From: Myxococcales bacterium
Lineage (GTDB): Bacteria > Myxococcota_A > UBA796 > GCA-2862545
Reading direction: 5' to 3'
Assembly (NCBI GenBank): GCA_019634415.1
Contig: JAHQVJ010000041.1
Location: 1 to 64,000 of the forward strand
DNA: 64,000 nucleotides
A program made the position numbers and the translations under genes. Below are positions 36,710-47,598 of the stretch, in pieces (the first letter of the stretch is position 1; each line of letters begins with the position of its first letter). The notes under the pieces are model-generated. The model did not search any database. It saw only the letters and a list, made by a program, of their open reading frames with translations, and was not told the DNA's origin.

Positions 36710-37678
36710 ATGATCAGAAGGCTCGTGATCCCGTTCCTTGTCGTCGGATGCGTGGTGGTCAATGGCCTTGCATGGCAGCACGCCTCCTCGATGACCACAT
36801 TGGTGGACCAAGGAGCAGAGCGGACCGGTCGCCCGGAGTCGCTGTCCACCGCCGACAAGATCCGGGTCCTGCTGTTCGGGGTGACCATCCCACGACCGCC
36901 GCCTCGCTATGCAGCGTCGGAGTTCGGATTGCGCACCGAGGGGTACGTCATCGACGGTCCCTTGGGCCCTCTGGAGCTGCTCCGAGTCGGAACGGGCTCG
37001 CAGGTGGTGGTGCTCGTGCACGGATACGCCAGTGAGCGAACCGACACGTTTCCCACCGCTCGTCGGCTGGTGGATCTCGGGTTCACGGTGGTGGCTCCCA
37101 ACTTGAGGGGGGCGGGAGCGTCCGAGGGTGACCGCACCTCCCTCGGCTGGCACGAGGCGGAGGACGTCGCCGCCGTGGTGCGGTGGGTGGGCGATACGCT
37201 GGGCGACCGAGAGCCCATACTGTACGGGTTCTCCATGGGTGGAGCCGCCGTGCTCGGAGCCGTCGCTCGCGCCCGGGCTCCGGCCGAGGCCGTGGTGACG
37301 GAGTGCACGTTCGACCGGTTGCCCCACACCATCGGGCACCGATTCGCCGCCATGGGGCTGCCGCGCCGAGGGTTGTCGGATCTGATGCTGTTCTGGGGTG
37401 GTCTGCAACAAGGGTTCGATGCCTGGCGAGTGGCACCGGTGGTGGATGCGAGTCGTGTGACGGTGCCCACGCTGGTGGTGGGGGGGGAGCTCGACAGACG
37501 CGTGCTGCCCTCGGAGACGCGCGCGCTCGCGGGTGCCCTCGGGGAACACGGACAGCTCGCGATCGTGGAAGGCATGGGCCACGCACAGCTCGCTCGGAGC
37601 CAGCCCGACACATGGGATCGTGTCGTCGCTCCGTTCCTTAGGCCGTTCCTCCGATCTGCGGGGTCAGCCGCCCGGTAG
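36710..37678 (+). CDS. Membrane-anchored alpha/beta hydrolase
   Basis: 322 residues. An N-terminal hydrophobic anchor or signal (LVIPFLVVGCVVVNGLAW) precedes an alpha/beta-hydrolase fold. The oxyanion region is LVHGYASERTDTF, the nucleophile elbow GFSMGG, the acid VVGGELDRRVLP and the histidine EGMGHAQL. It is similar to the BAAT/dienelactone-hydrolase-like esterases found at membranes. Substrate unknown. Divergent from the barrel gene across 171 bp. Confidence 0.85.
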   Translation: MIRRLVIPFLVVGCVVVNGLAWQHASSMTTLVDQGAERTGRPESLSTADKIRVLLFGVTIPRPPPRYAASEFGLRTEGYVIDGPLGPLELLRVGTGSQVVVLVHGYASERTDTFPTARRLVDLGFTVVAPNLRGAGASEGDRTSLGWHEAEDVAAVVRWVGDTLGDREPILYGFSMGGAAVLGAVARARAPAEAVVTECTFDRLPHTIGHRFAAMGLPRRGLSDLMLFWGGLQQGFDAWRVAPVVDASRVTVPTLVVGGELDRRVLPSETRALAGALGEHGQLAIVEGMGHAQLARSQPDTWDRVVAPFLRPFLRSAGSAAR

Positions 37679-37721
37679 GACACACGAATCGAAACGACTG
37701 TGTGACGCACTCCCTGGCGAC

Positions 37722-37740
37722 GCATGAAAATCATGCTTTT
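37722..37740 (+). terminator. Weak terminator-like hairpin after the hydrolase gene
   Basis: 6-bp stem GCATGA/TCATGC with an AAA loop, followed by TTTT. The stem is short and only half GC, so it is a weak intrinsic-terminator candidate. Confidence 0.4.
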
Positions 37741-37792
37741 AACTTATCAATGGTTGAGTGCGCATGAGGTGCGGATGCGTTATCAGGGGTGA

Positions 37793-37812
37793 AATGCCGA
37801 CGTTTCGGCATT
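37793..37812 (+). promoter_or_regulatory. Hairpin in the gyrA leader
   Basis: Perfect 8-bp stem AATGCCGA/TCGGCATT with a CGTT tetraloop, ending 31 nt before the gyrA start codon and not followed by a T-run. It could be part of the gyrA 5' UTR or an operator. The flanking 37736-37790 is A/T-rich for this genome and may hold the gyrA promoter. Confidence 0.4.
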
Positions 37813-37843
37813 CTCTATGTTGCTGCCCCCCTGAAAGAGGCCC

Positions 37844-40399
37844 ATGGACGACATCGCGAAGACTGTGATCCCGATCCGCATCGAAGACGAGATGCGGGAC
37901 TCCTACCTCGACTATTCGATGTCCGTCATCATCGGCCGTGCGTTGCCCGACGTGCGGGACGGACTCAAACCAGTGCATCGGCGAATCTTGTACGCGATGG
38001 ACCGGGAGGGGCTGCAAGCAGGCAAGAAGTACAGCAAGTGTGCCGGTGTCGTGGGTGAGGTGCTCAAGAAGTACCATCCTCATGGCGACAGCGCGGTCTA
38101 CGACGCCTTGGTGCGGATGGCGCAGCCCTGGAACCTTCGCTACCCGTTGGTCGACGGTCAGGGCAACTTCGGCTCGGTCGACGGGGATCCGGCGGCCGCC
38201 TATCGGTACACCGAGTGCCGGATGACGCGGCTCGCCGAGGAGCTCCTGGTCGATATCGACAAGGAGACCGTGGGCTTCACGCCCAACTTCGACGGCAGCA
38301 CGCTGGAGCCCGAGGTGCTGCCGGCGGCGTTCCCGAACCTGCTCGTGAACGGTGCAGACGGCATTGCCGTGGGGATGGCCACCAAGATCCCGCCACACAA
38401 CCTGACGGAGGTGATCGAGGCCTGTGTGGCGTTGATCGACAATCCGGAGCTGTCGTTCGAGGAGCTGCTGGAGCTCGTACCCGGGCCCGACTTCCCCACC
38501 GGTGGGACCATCTACGGTCGGACGGGTATCCGCAACGCCTACTCCACTGGGCGTGGCCGGATCATCGTGCGCGGCAAGGCTCGCTTCGAGGAGGTCAACA
38601 ACCGTCGCGCCATCGTGATCGACGAGATCCCCTACCAGGTGAACAAGGCGCGGCTGATCCAGCAGATCGCCGAGCTGGTTCGCGACAAGCGGCTCGAGGG
38701 CATCCATGCGCTGCGCGACGAGTCCGACCGTACCGGCATGCGAATCGTCATCGAGCTGAAGAACGATGCGTTCGAGGAGGTGGTGCTCAATCACCTCTTC
38801 AAGCACACGGCCTTGCAGAGCACCTTCGGTGCCATCTTGCTGGCCATCGTCAACAAGCGTCCGCGCGTGCTCTCCCTCAAGGAGATGTTGCAGCACTACA
38901 TCAGTCACCGACGCGAGGTGGTGCTGCGGCGTACCCGCTACTTGCTGCGCAAGGCGCAAGAGCGGGCACACATCCTCGAGGGCTACCGGATCGCCCTCGA
39001 CAACATCGACGAGGTCATCGCCCTCATCCGCAGCAGCAACACCGCGGAGATCGCCCGCGCTGCGTTGATGTCGCGTTTCGGACTGTCGGAGATCCAGTCG
39101 CAGGCCATCCTCGACATGCGGCTGCAGCGCCTCACCGGCCTGGAGCGCGAGAAGATCGAGGAGGAGTACCGCGAGGTGCTCGCGAAGATCGCGGAGTACC
39201 AGGCCATCCTCGGCAGCGAGGAGCTGCTGATGGGCGTGGTGTCCACCGAGCTGCGAGACGTGCAGACACGCTTCTCCGACGACCGACGGACCGACATCAT
39301 CGACGCCAGGGGCGAGCTGACGATGCACGACCTGGTCGCGGAGGAAGACCAGGTCGTGACGCTGTCCCACCTCGGCTACATCAAGCGCGTGCAGCCCGAC
39401 GAGTGGCGCATGCAGCGCCGTGGCGGCATGGGCAAGAAGGGCATGGACACGCGGGACGAGGACTTCGTCACGAGCATCTTCGTGGCCAACACCCACGCGG
39501 TGTTGCTGGTCTTCACCACGTCGGGCAAGGTCTACCCGCTCAACGTGTACGAGGTGCCCGCCACGTCCCGTACCGCTCGGGGCAAGCCCATCATCAACCT
39601 GGTGCCGGTGGGCAAGGACGAGGCCATCGCCGCGGTGGTCTCGGTGCGCGAGATCGCCGACGACGATCGACGGGACCTGCTGTTCTGCAGCAAGCAGGGT
39701 CTGATCAAGCGCACGCCCTTGTCGGCCTACAAGAACATTCGCCAGGGAGGGCTCATCGCCGCGGGTGTGGCCGACGACGACGAGTTGTGCGTCGTGAAGC
39801 TGCTCAACCCGGACGACGAGCTGGACGTGCTGCTGCTCACCCAGGCCGGGCAGTGCATCCGGTTCCCCAAGGCCGGCCCGAAGGGTGCGCCGGTGTTCGG
39901 TCGCTCCGCACGGGGCAACAAGGGGATCAGCCTCGCCGACGACGACTACGTGGTGGACATGCTGCTCGTGCCCATGGACGGTGCGTCGGAGTCCATCGCC
40001 GACGACGCCGACGACGAGATCGAGGACGAGGCGGTGGTGGACGTCGAAGAAGACGACGCCATGGAGGACGAGGCCGGCACCACCATCATGACCGTCACCG
40101 AGCTCGGCTACGGCAAGCGCACACCGCTGGACCGCTTCCCGCCGCAGGGTCGCAACGGCAAGGGTGTGATCAGCCATCGAACCGGTGAAGGGATCGGCGG
40201 GGTGGTCGGCGGGCGCCACGTGGCTCGCGACAACCAGGTGATGCTGGTGACCGACACCGGTCGCGTGATCCGGATCTCGGCTGCCGAGGTACGGTTGGTG
40301 AAGAGCCGTGGCTCGAAGGGCGTTCGCCTGATGCGCCTCGATCAGGAGGAGCACATCGTGGACATGGCGCTGCTTCCGGTGGACGACGACGAGGAGTAG
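37844..40399 (+). CDS. gyrA: DNA gyrase subunit A
   Basis: 851 residues. Catalytic tyrosine Y122 is in YRYTE, at the E. coli position. The quinolone-pocket residues S83 and D87 (GDSAVYD) are wild type. The C-terminal propeller has a GyrA-box QRRGGMG (near 524-530), with Met where E. coli has Lys. An acidic insert of about 28 residues (near 714-741, rich in D and E) interrupts the propeller. With GyrB it introduces negative supercoils. It is 13 kb from gyrB, as in many genomes. Confidence 0.97.
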   Translation: MDDIAKTVIPIRIEDEMRDSYLDYSMSVIIGRALPDVRDGLKPVHRRILYAMDREGLQAGKKYSKCAGVVGEVLKKYHPHGDSAVYDALVRMAQPWNLRYPLVDGQGNFGSVDGDPAAAYRYTECRMTRLAEELLVDIDKETVGFTPNFDGSTLEPEVLPAAFPNLLVNGADGIAVGMATKIPPHNLTEVIEACVALIDNPELSFEELLELVPGPDFPTGGTIYGRTGIRNAYSTGRGRIIVRGKARFEEVNNRRAIVIDEIPYQVNKARLIQQIAELVRDKRLEGIHALRDESDRTGMRIVIELKNDAFEEVVLNHLFKHTALQSTFGAILLAIVNKRPRVLSLKEMLQHYISHRREVVLRRTRYLLRKAQERAHILEGYRIALDNIDEVIALIRSSNTAEIARAALMSRFGLSEIQSQAILDMRLQRLTGLEREKIEEEYREVLAKIAEYQAILGSEELLMGVVSTELRDVQTRFSDDRRTDIIDARGELTMHDLVAEEDQVVTLSHLGYIKRVQPDEWRMQRRGGMGKKGMDTRDEDFVTSIFVANTHAVLLVFTTSGKVYPLNVYEVPATSRTARGKPIINLVPVGKDEAIAAVVSVREIADDDRRDLLFCSKQGLIKRTPLSAYKNIRQGGLIAAGVADDDELCVVKLLNPDDELDVLLLTQAGQCIRFPKAGPKGAPVFGRSARGNKGISLADDDYVVDMLLVPMDGASESIADDADDEIEDEAVVDVEEDDAMEDEAGTTIMTVTELGYGKRTPLDRFPPQGRNGKGVISHRTGEGIGGVVGGRHVARDNQVMLVTDTGRVIRISAAEVRLVKSRGSKGVRLMRLDQEEHIVDMALLPVDDDEE

Positions 40400-41221
40400 A
40401 TGGACCTCGGAGAGCTCTCGATCTTGTTCCAGCACCGGGTTCGCTCGGCGCTGGTGCGGGTGGTGGCATGGGGTGCGGTCAGCGGCTGTGCGCTGGCCTT
40501 CCTGTGGTTCCACCCGGCCTCACCCATCGCGTTGTGGCGCGGGGACGTGGCCATGGGGAACGGCCGGCCTCTGGCAGCCGTGGCGGCATACGACGCCGTG
40601 GGCACGGCTCATCCTGCGGCGGCGGTGCGCGCAGAGGCCTTGCGTCGATCGGCGTTGGTGTGGGCCATCGAGTTGGATCGACCCGACGAGGCGCGGCTGC
40701 GCTACGAGTGGCTGCTGCCGTTGCCCATGGAGCATGCCCAGCGTGCCGACGTGCTCGATCATCTGGGGCGGTTGCTGGTCGACGAGGCGCGGTTCTCGGA
40801 GGCAGCGCAGCGGCTGCGGGAGTCCCACGATCTGAATCCCGAGGCGCCTCGTGCCGCGGATCGCCTGGTGCGGGCCGCACAGGCGGCGGCGGCGGCCGGT
40901 CAGGCCAAGGAGGCCGAGCGGATCTGGCGCCGCCTGGCGCGCAAGCACCCGGCGCTGGCGGCACGGGCCCATCTCGGGCGTGGTCACCTCAGGCTGCAGC
41001 GCGGAGACGCAGTGGGTGCGCTGGCCCTGTATGAGTTGGCGGAGGACAGCTCCTTCGATCCCGATGTCGCCTCGGTGGCGAGCTTGGGGGTCGCCACCTG
41101 CCTCGAGCGGCTCGGCGATCTCGACAATGCCCTGCTGCAGCTCGACGATGCCGATCTGCCCTCGCGGATCCGCGCACAGCGCCGTTCGTCCATTCGGGCG
41201 CGGGAGCAGCTGAGCGAGTAG
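40400..41221 (+). CDS. Membrane-anchored TPR protein
   Basis: 273 residues. One N-terminal membrane helix (VVAWGAVSGCALAFLWF) is followed by TPR-like helical pairs through the remainder (for example EARFSEAAQRLRESHDLNPEAP). It probably scaffolds proteins at the inner-membrane periplasmic face. It begins directly after the gyrA stop with no gap, so it shares the gyrA transcript. Confidence 0.75.
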   Translation: MDLGELSILFQHRVRSALVRVVAWGAVSGCALAFLWFHPASPIALWRGDVAMGNGRPLAAVAAYDAVGTAHPAAAVRAEALRRSALVWAIELDRPDEARLRYEWLLPLPMEHAQRADVLDHLGRLLVDEARFSEAAQRLRESHDLNPEAPRAADRLVRAAQAAAAAGQAKEAERIWRRLARKHPALAARAHLGRGHLRLQRGDAVGALALYELAEDSSFDPDVASVASLGVATCLERLGDLDNALLQLDDADLPSRIRAQRRSSIRAREQLSE

Positions 41222-41231
41222 CGCGCGGCGC

Positions 41232-41645
41232 TCAGAGCTGCGTGGCCCCCCACCAGCCGAGCAACAGGACGACACACGCGGCGACCAGCGCCAGCCAGCG
41301 TCGTGCCGATCCCTTGGGTGCGTCCGCGTCTTCGGAGGCGTCCCGCTGACCGGGACGCGGGAAGCGCGTCAGCACCTCCGAGCGGTTGTTGTTTCCCGAC
41401 ATGCTGTTGACCGAGCGTGTGGGAGCCGGTGGCTGCAGCGCGTCTTCGTCGGACAGGGGGTTGGGGTCGTCCTTCTCGGAGCGCACGTCCCACAGCAGCT
41501 CGGCGAGTTCGCTCGCCGGCATCTGCTCGGTGGCCGCGTCTTCGCTCATCTCATTCGGGTCGAACCGTCGGTACGGCGTTCCGTTGGAGGCCACAGGACC
41601 CCTCCGCGAGGTGATGGTTGGTACTCGCATCGGATCACCGAGCAC
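41232..41645 (-). CDS. Tail-anchored hypothetical protein
   Basis: 137 residues. A polar, probably disordered N-terminus contains TRRGP- and Asp/Glu-rich segments; a single C-terminal membrane helix follows (WLALVAACVVLLLGWWGATQL). A GTG at 41645 with a GGAG nearby and an ATG at 41630 are both possible starts. No family recognised. The overall layout is shared with the larger tail-anchored protein at the right end of the window. Confidence 0.6.
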   Translation of the reverse strand: MLGDPMRVPTITSRRGPVASNGTPYRRFDPNEMSEDAATEQMPASELAELLWDVRSEKDDPNPLSDEDALQPPAPTRSVNSMSGNNNRSEVLTRFPRPGQRDASEDADAPKGSARRWLALVAACVVLLLGWWGATQL

Positions 41646-41648
41646 GCA

Positions 41649-43460
41649 TTACATCTCCGCCCCGTTACCGAAGAGGAACACACAGACGCGTGGCCAGCGC
41701 AGGTGGGGCTGCGGACGTCCGTTCTGAACCCGCCACGTCAGCGTGACCGCTCGGGGATCCACCGCGATGTGAGTCGCCGTCGAGTCCAACATCGACGCGT
41801 CGAGCTCGAGCACGTCGTCGGGTCGGTAGCACAGCTGGCTGATCAGCTCGGCCGTGCCTGCTCGGATCGCGGAGACGTCGCGCAGCCGCGCGGGATCCAG
41901 CCCCTCACGCATCGCCCGAGTGCGGGCCGAGAGCATGCGCCCGAGGGCCGCCGACCGCCGGGTGGACTGCAGGGGCTGCCGCCGCTGGGCGTTGGCCAGG
42001 CGCACCACGTGCGCCAGCTCGGGAGGAAGGGGCACCGCCTGGGACGCCCGCTCCGACGGGGCCGTGAACGAGGTGGTGTGCTCCGTCTGCGCACCCTCCG
42101 CGTCCTCGACGAGGATCGAGGCGCGAACGGTGGCCCCGGCCTGCAGGGGCTCCTTGGGGATCAGGTGCACCGCCTCGCGAGGCTGACCCAGCGGACCCGA
42201 CACCACCCAGTGCGCCACTGGCTGGCCGTCTTGTGTGAGGGTGTGAGCCATCGCGCGGTGGGGGGTCCACACCGTGACGGGAAAGCCCACGGGCCAGACC
42301 CGGTCGGGGTAGCGCATCAGAGGCAGCGGGTCTGGGTTCTCTCGCCCCACGAAGGTGCGTCCGGCGGCGGTGGTTCCCTCGGCGGGCCACACGGCGCTGT
42401 CGTCGTCTCCGCCCAGGGTGATGTCGGCCACCCACACGCCACCCACCCGCGCGGCCCCGATGCGGCGGGCCCTCGGATCCAACAAGGGCACGCGATGGAA
42501 GGGTGCCGCGAGCCAGCGATGCACGACCTCTTCGGGCAGGGTGTCCACCGGGCCCGTCCACACCACCTCGCGATCCGCCCCTCGATCCGCCGCTGTCTCG
42601 GCCAGGAACAGCGGAGCGCCTCGGCGCTGGGCGTGCACCGAGCGCCCGCGGCCGCGGCCGTTGCGCGCCACATAGGCGGCGTGTTGCACCGCTGCCAAGC
42701 CGAGGTCGTCGTCCCAGCGGAGGGGAGTCAGCCCCGCTTCGCGCCGGTGTGCGTTGAGCGCAGCCGCCGCCTCCGTCCCCGGCCCCAGCGCCGGATGGTC
42801 GGTGCGCAGCCCCTCGGCCGAGGCGGGCAGTGCGAGATCGAGGGCCGGCAGCACGGCCACGGACCCAGCACGTGGCGTCACACTCGCCGGGCGCCACGCC
42901 TCGTCGTCGGTGGAGAGGACCAGCAGCGCCACTCCCGCCTGCCACCCCACCGTCGTGCGGGCGTGTGGAAACGCAAGCGTCAGCTCCTGCGCCAGCGACC
43001 CGGCCAGCTGCTGATCGGCCGGGAGCGCCAGGTACACGCTGCTCGTGCCGTCGGCCCCCCGCACCCGCACTCGCTCCGCTCCTACCGAGGTCACGCGCTG
43101 GCCCGTCGCCAGCGGTACCGGATCGGGCCAGAGCCCCACCCGAAAGCGGGTGCGCCCTGCTGGGCCGCAGGCCAGGGGCACGCCCATCCGAGCTGCGTGC
43201 TCGCCCGCCAGGGCCCATCGCCCGCGCGGGTCTCGACCCGGCTTCGTGGGCGTCAGCTCCGAGAACGGGCCGGTGTACAGCACCCGTCCCCGTCGCTCCA
43301 CCACCACGTGGGTCTCGGTGCCGCGGATCGTGGCGCCTGTCTCCGTCTGGCCCGTCACCACGTCGCCATCCATCTCGACCTGCACCGGGCCGAGATCGGT
43401 GCACCACGGAGTGGCCGCGGCGGCGGTCGTCAGGATTGCCATGAGGCTCAGCGGGTCCAT
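41649..43460 (-). CDS. Secreted CAP-domain (SCP/PR1) protein
   Basis: 603 residues. Signal peptide MAILTTAAAATPW, an unrecognised N-terminal region, then a CAP domain around residues 240-370 (AALNAHRREAGLTPLRWDDDLGLAAVQHAAYVA, then HRWLAAPFHRVPLLDP). A C-terminal domain of about 200 residues is unrecognised. Bacterial CAP proteins are secreted; their function is mostly unknown. It is divergent from the PH-domain genes across only 24 bp. A long antisense open frame on the + strand is a shadow of this gene. Confidence 0.8.
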   Translation of the reverse strand: MDPLSLMAILTTAAAATPWCTDLGPVQVEMDGDVVTGQTETGATIRGTETHVVVERRGRVLYTGPFSELTPTKPGRDPRGRWALAGEHAARMGVPLACGPAGRTRFRVGLWPDPVPLATGQRVTSVGAERVRVRGADGTSSVYLALPADQQLAGSLAQELTLAFPHARTTVGWQAGVALLVLSTDDEAWRPASVTPRAGSVAVLPALDLALPASAEGLRTDHPALGPGTEAAAALNAHRREAGLTPLRWDDDLGLAAVQHAAYVARNGRGRGRSVHAQRRGAPLFLAETAADRGADREVVWTGPVDTLPEEVVHRWLAAPFHRVPLLDPRARRIGAARVGGVWVADITLGGDDDSAVWPAEGTTAAGRTFVGRENPDPLPLMRYPDRVWPVGFPVTVWTPHRAMAHTLTQDGQPVAHWVVSGPLGQPREAVHLIPKEPLQAGATVRASILVEDAEGAQTEHTTSFTAPSERASQAVPLPPELAHVVRLANAQRRQPLQSTRRSAALGRMLSARTRAMREGLDPARLRDVSAIRAGTAELISQLCYRPDDVLELDASMLDSTATHIAVDPRAVTLTWRVQNGRPQPHLRWPRVCVFLFGNGAEM

Positions 43461-43484
43461 ACACACGGGATAGTAGGCCTTTCC

Positions 43485-43967
43485 ATGCATACGTTCACGC
43501 CGTTGGCGACCCGGGCTCGGCTGCTGTTCCACCTGCAGGCGTTCTCGCGTCTGCTGCTCTTCTGGCTTCCCTTCTGTGTGGTGGCTGGCATGGTGGGGGC
43601 CTTCACCTGGCAGCCGCTGTATGCGGCCACCGCCGCTACCTCCCTGTTGTTCCTCCGCTTCCTGATCGCCGTGTGGTGGCCGTGGTTGTCGTGGCGGCGC
43701 TGGGGCTGGACGCTGCGGGACGGGGAGCTGCTCATCGCGCGAGGCGTGCTGTTCCGCAGCATCACCGCCATCCCGATGGAGCGCGTGCAGCACGTGGACG
43801 TGCGGCAGGGGCCGCTGGAGCAGTGGCTCGATCTGGCTCGGGTGCACGTGCACACCGCGTCGGGGCTCGGAGCCGACGGTGTCGTTCCCGGGCTGGTGCA
43901 TCGGGTGGCCGAGGAGCTGCGCGACGCGCTGGTCAAGGCAGCCGCCGAGGGCGACGACGGTGTCTGA
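43485..43967 (+). CDS. YdbS-like PH-domain membrane protein
   Basis: 160 residues. Two membrane helices (LLLFWLPFCVVAGMVGAF and AATAATSLLFLRFLIAVWW) are followed by a bacterial PH domain (bPH2/DUF304) with WTLRDGELLIARGVLFRSITAIPMERVQHVDVRQGP. In Bacillus, YdbS and YdbT act together at the membrane. The frame is open far upstream only as a shadow of the CAP gene. It overlaps the next gene by 8 nt. Confidence 0.85.
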   Translation: MHTFTPLATRARLLFHLQAFSRLLLFWLPFCVVAGMVGAFTWQPLYAATAATSLLFLRFLIAVWWPWLSWRRWGWTLRDGELLIARGVLFRSITAIPMERVQHVDVRQGPLEQWLDLARVHVHTASGLGADGVVPGLVHRVAEELRDALVKAAAEGDDGV

Positions 43968-45396
43968 CACGGCGGTGCCGTTCCGGGGTCTTCATCCCGT
44001 GTCGCTGCTGGTGAACCTGGTCCCGCGGACCTGGGCCACCCTGCGTACGGCGTGGCCGCTGCTGCTCGCGCTGGTGGCGGGGCGCGCCAGCGGTCAGGGG
44101 CTGGTGGACCTGAGCTTGATCTCCGTCTTCTTCCTGCTCGCCATCGGCAACACCGTGGTCCACTTCCTCACGCTGCGGTACCGCGTGGTGGACGGGCGCC
44201 TGGAGATGAAGACCGGCCTGCTCAACCGGCAGGTGCGCGTGATCGGGGCCGAGCGCATCCAGAACATGGAGATGGTGCGCAACGTGTTCCATCGCCTATC
44301 GGGGATGGTGGAGGTCCGGATCGAGACGGCCTCGGGCACCGAGGTGGAGGGTCTGCTCTCGGCGTTGTCGGAGGCGGAGGCCCGGGCGCTGATCGAGGCG
44401 CTCGAGGAGGCGCGCGGCGAGGCAGGCCCCCAGCAGGACGAGGAGGTGGGAACGGTGGTGGCCACCAACGGGCCGCTGGAGCTCGTCTGGTTCGGGGCCA
44501 CCGGCACCCGCTTCGGAGGGATCGCCGTGCTGCTGGGGCTGGCCATGGAGGCGCTGGTCTTCGACCCGACGGCCGATCCGGAAGACGTGGCGCGCACGGG
44601 CGGGTTCCTGGCAGGAACGGGGGGACTGGCGCTGCTGGTGGCCCTGGTGAGCGGGGCCTGGCTCGTGGGCACCGTCACCGCCGTGGTTCGGCACCACGCC
44701 TTCCGGCTCACGCGCACGACCGCCGCCCTCGTGGCCGAGCAGGGGCTGCTCACGAAGCGCCGCGCTGTGCTGCGCAACACCAAGGTGCAGCTCGTCACGG
44801 TGCTGGAGCCGGTGCTCCGTCGCTTGTCGGGGTTCGCCTCGGTGAGCATCGAGACGGCTGCTGCGCGCGAAGGGGGTGACGGCACGCAGCGATCCGAGGC
44901 GCTGGTGCCCTATGTGGCCCACGCCGACGTGCAGCACGTGGTGGGGGCGGCGGTGGAGCTGGGTTCCGTCGACCCCATGACCGCTCAGCTCACGCCACCC
45001 CATCCGCTGGCCCTGGTGCGTGCCACAGCTGCGTCGGTGACGCGCAGTGCCATCTTCGCGGGCCTCGCCACGTGGTGGTTCTACCCGTGGGGCCTCGTCG
45101 GCTGGATCCTCGTTCCCCTCGCCATCGCCTCGGCCCGGCTGGATCATCGCACCCAGGGGTGGCTCGTGTCCGACGGCTTGTTGGTGAGTCGTCGTGGCTG
45201 GCTCAATCGACGGACGTGGCTGTTGGCCCTGAGCAAGCTGCAGAGCACGGCCGTGACCCAGGGTCCCATCTTGCGACGTTACGGCCTCGGAATCGTTCAG
45301 GTGCGGGTGGCGGGCAGCGTGGTGAGCTTGCCGGCCATGCTGCTGGAGGACGCCTTGCAGCTGCAGCTTCAGCTCTCTCGGAGTCGTCGTGGTTGA
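43960..45396 (+). CDS. YdbT-like multi-PH-domain membrane protein
   Basis: 478 residues with several hydrophobic segments and about three bPH2 (DUF304) units, seen by repeated cores YRVVDGRLEMKTGLLNRQVRVIGAERIQNM, LTRTTAALVAEQGLLTKRRAVLRNTKVQ and WLVSDGLLVSRRGWLNRRTWLLALSKLQS. The GTG start overlaps ydbS, the usual order for this pair. Function at the membrane is not known in detail. Confidence 0.85.
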   Translation: MSDTAVPFRGLHPVSLLVNLVPRTWATLRTAWPLLLALVAGRASGQGLVDLSLISVFFLLAIGNTVVHFLTLRYRVVDGRLEMKTGLLNRQVRVIGAERIQNMEMVRNVFHRLSGMVEVRIETASGTEVEGLLSALSEAEARALIEALEEARGEAGPQQDEEVGTVVATNGPLELVWFGATGTRFGGIAVLLGLAMEALVFDPTADPEDVARTGGFLAGTGGLALLVALVSGAWLVGTVTAVVRHHAFRLTRTTAALVAEQGLLTKRRAVLRNTKVQLVTVLEPVLRRLSGFASVSIETAAAREGGDGTQRSEALVPYVAHADVQHVVGAAVELGSVDPMTAQLTPPHPLALVRATAASVTRSAIFAGLATWWFYPWGLVGWILVPLAIASARLDHRTQGWLVSDGLLVSRRGWLNRRTWLLALSKLQSTAVTQGPILRRYGLGIVQVRVAGSVVSLPAMLLEDALQLQLQLSRSRRG

Positions 45397-46084
45397 CGTC
45401 GATCCGGACGATCCGCGCATCCCCGCCCGCCCGCTGTGGGGCCTGGTGATCCTGTCGCTACCCGTCTTCGGCGTGATCGCGGTGTTCATCGCCTATGGGA
45501 TCATGTGGTCGCTGGGCCTGTCGGGCCGAGCGGCCAGCGGAGAGCCGGTGGAGCTGGCCTTCGAGGGTTGCGCCGAGGCGCGCGCGCTACTGGAGGCGCG
45601 GCTGCAGGACATGGGGTTGTCGGAGGGGGAGTGGTCCGACACGGTCGGTGGCTTCGCGGTCCGCACGCCGCTGATGGGCGATCCCGACGTGGACGGCACC
45701 GTGCCCGACACCCTCGCCATGCCCGGTGCCCTGGAGATCCGCGGCGGAGACGAGGTGCTCGCCACCAACGTCGATCTGAGCGACGCCACCGTGCGGCTCG
45801 ACATCTTCATGGTGCCCTACGTACTGCTGCGGCTGCACGAGGATGCGGCGAAGCGCGTTCGGGATCACATGCGGTCCGATCCGCGGGGTCAGCTGCGGTT
45901 CTGGGTCGACGGCGTGGACGTGGGCTGGCAGTCCAACAGCAACCCGGTGGCGCTGGGGGAGCTCGAGCTGTCGCCCAACGCCTCTGAAGACGTGGACGAG
46001 CAGGACCGCATGCAGCAGGTGGCGGCGTGGTCGGTGGTGCTCGATCACGCCCCGCTGCCCTGTGATGTGCGCCCCGTTCGGTAG
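45389..46084 (+). CDS. Single-pass membrane protein, unknown
   Basis: 231 residues. An N-terminal helix (LVILSLPVFGVIAVFIAYGIMWSL) anchors a domain of about 180 residues outside the membrane. The pattern VPDTLAMPGALEIRGGDEVLATNVDL with later VDGVDVGWQSNSNPV loosely recalls the SecD periplasmic domain, but I cannot assign it. The GTG start overlaps the ydbT-like gene; the stop is one nt from the convergent kinase stop. Confidence 0.65.
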   Translation: MVDVDPDDPRIPARPLWGLVILSLPVFGVIAVFIAYGIMWSLGLSGRAASGEPVELAFEGCAEARALLEARLQDMGLSEGEWSDTVGGFAVRTPLMGDPDVDGTVPDTLAMPGALEIRGGDEVLATNVDLSDATVRLDIFMVPYVLLRLHEDAAKRVRDHMRSDPRGQLRFWVDGVDVGWQSNSNPVALGELELSPNASEDVDEQDRMQQVAAWSVVLDHAPLPCDVRPVR

Positions 46085-46085
46085 C

Positions 46086-47573
<1,488 letters not shown>

Positions 47574-47598
47574 GCCTACGGCCAATCACGCTCCGGAG

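Noticed and set aside
41703..43484. Long + strand frame preceding the YdbS-like protein
   Set aside because: It is the shadow of the CAP-domain gene; the PH-domain protein begins at 43485.
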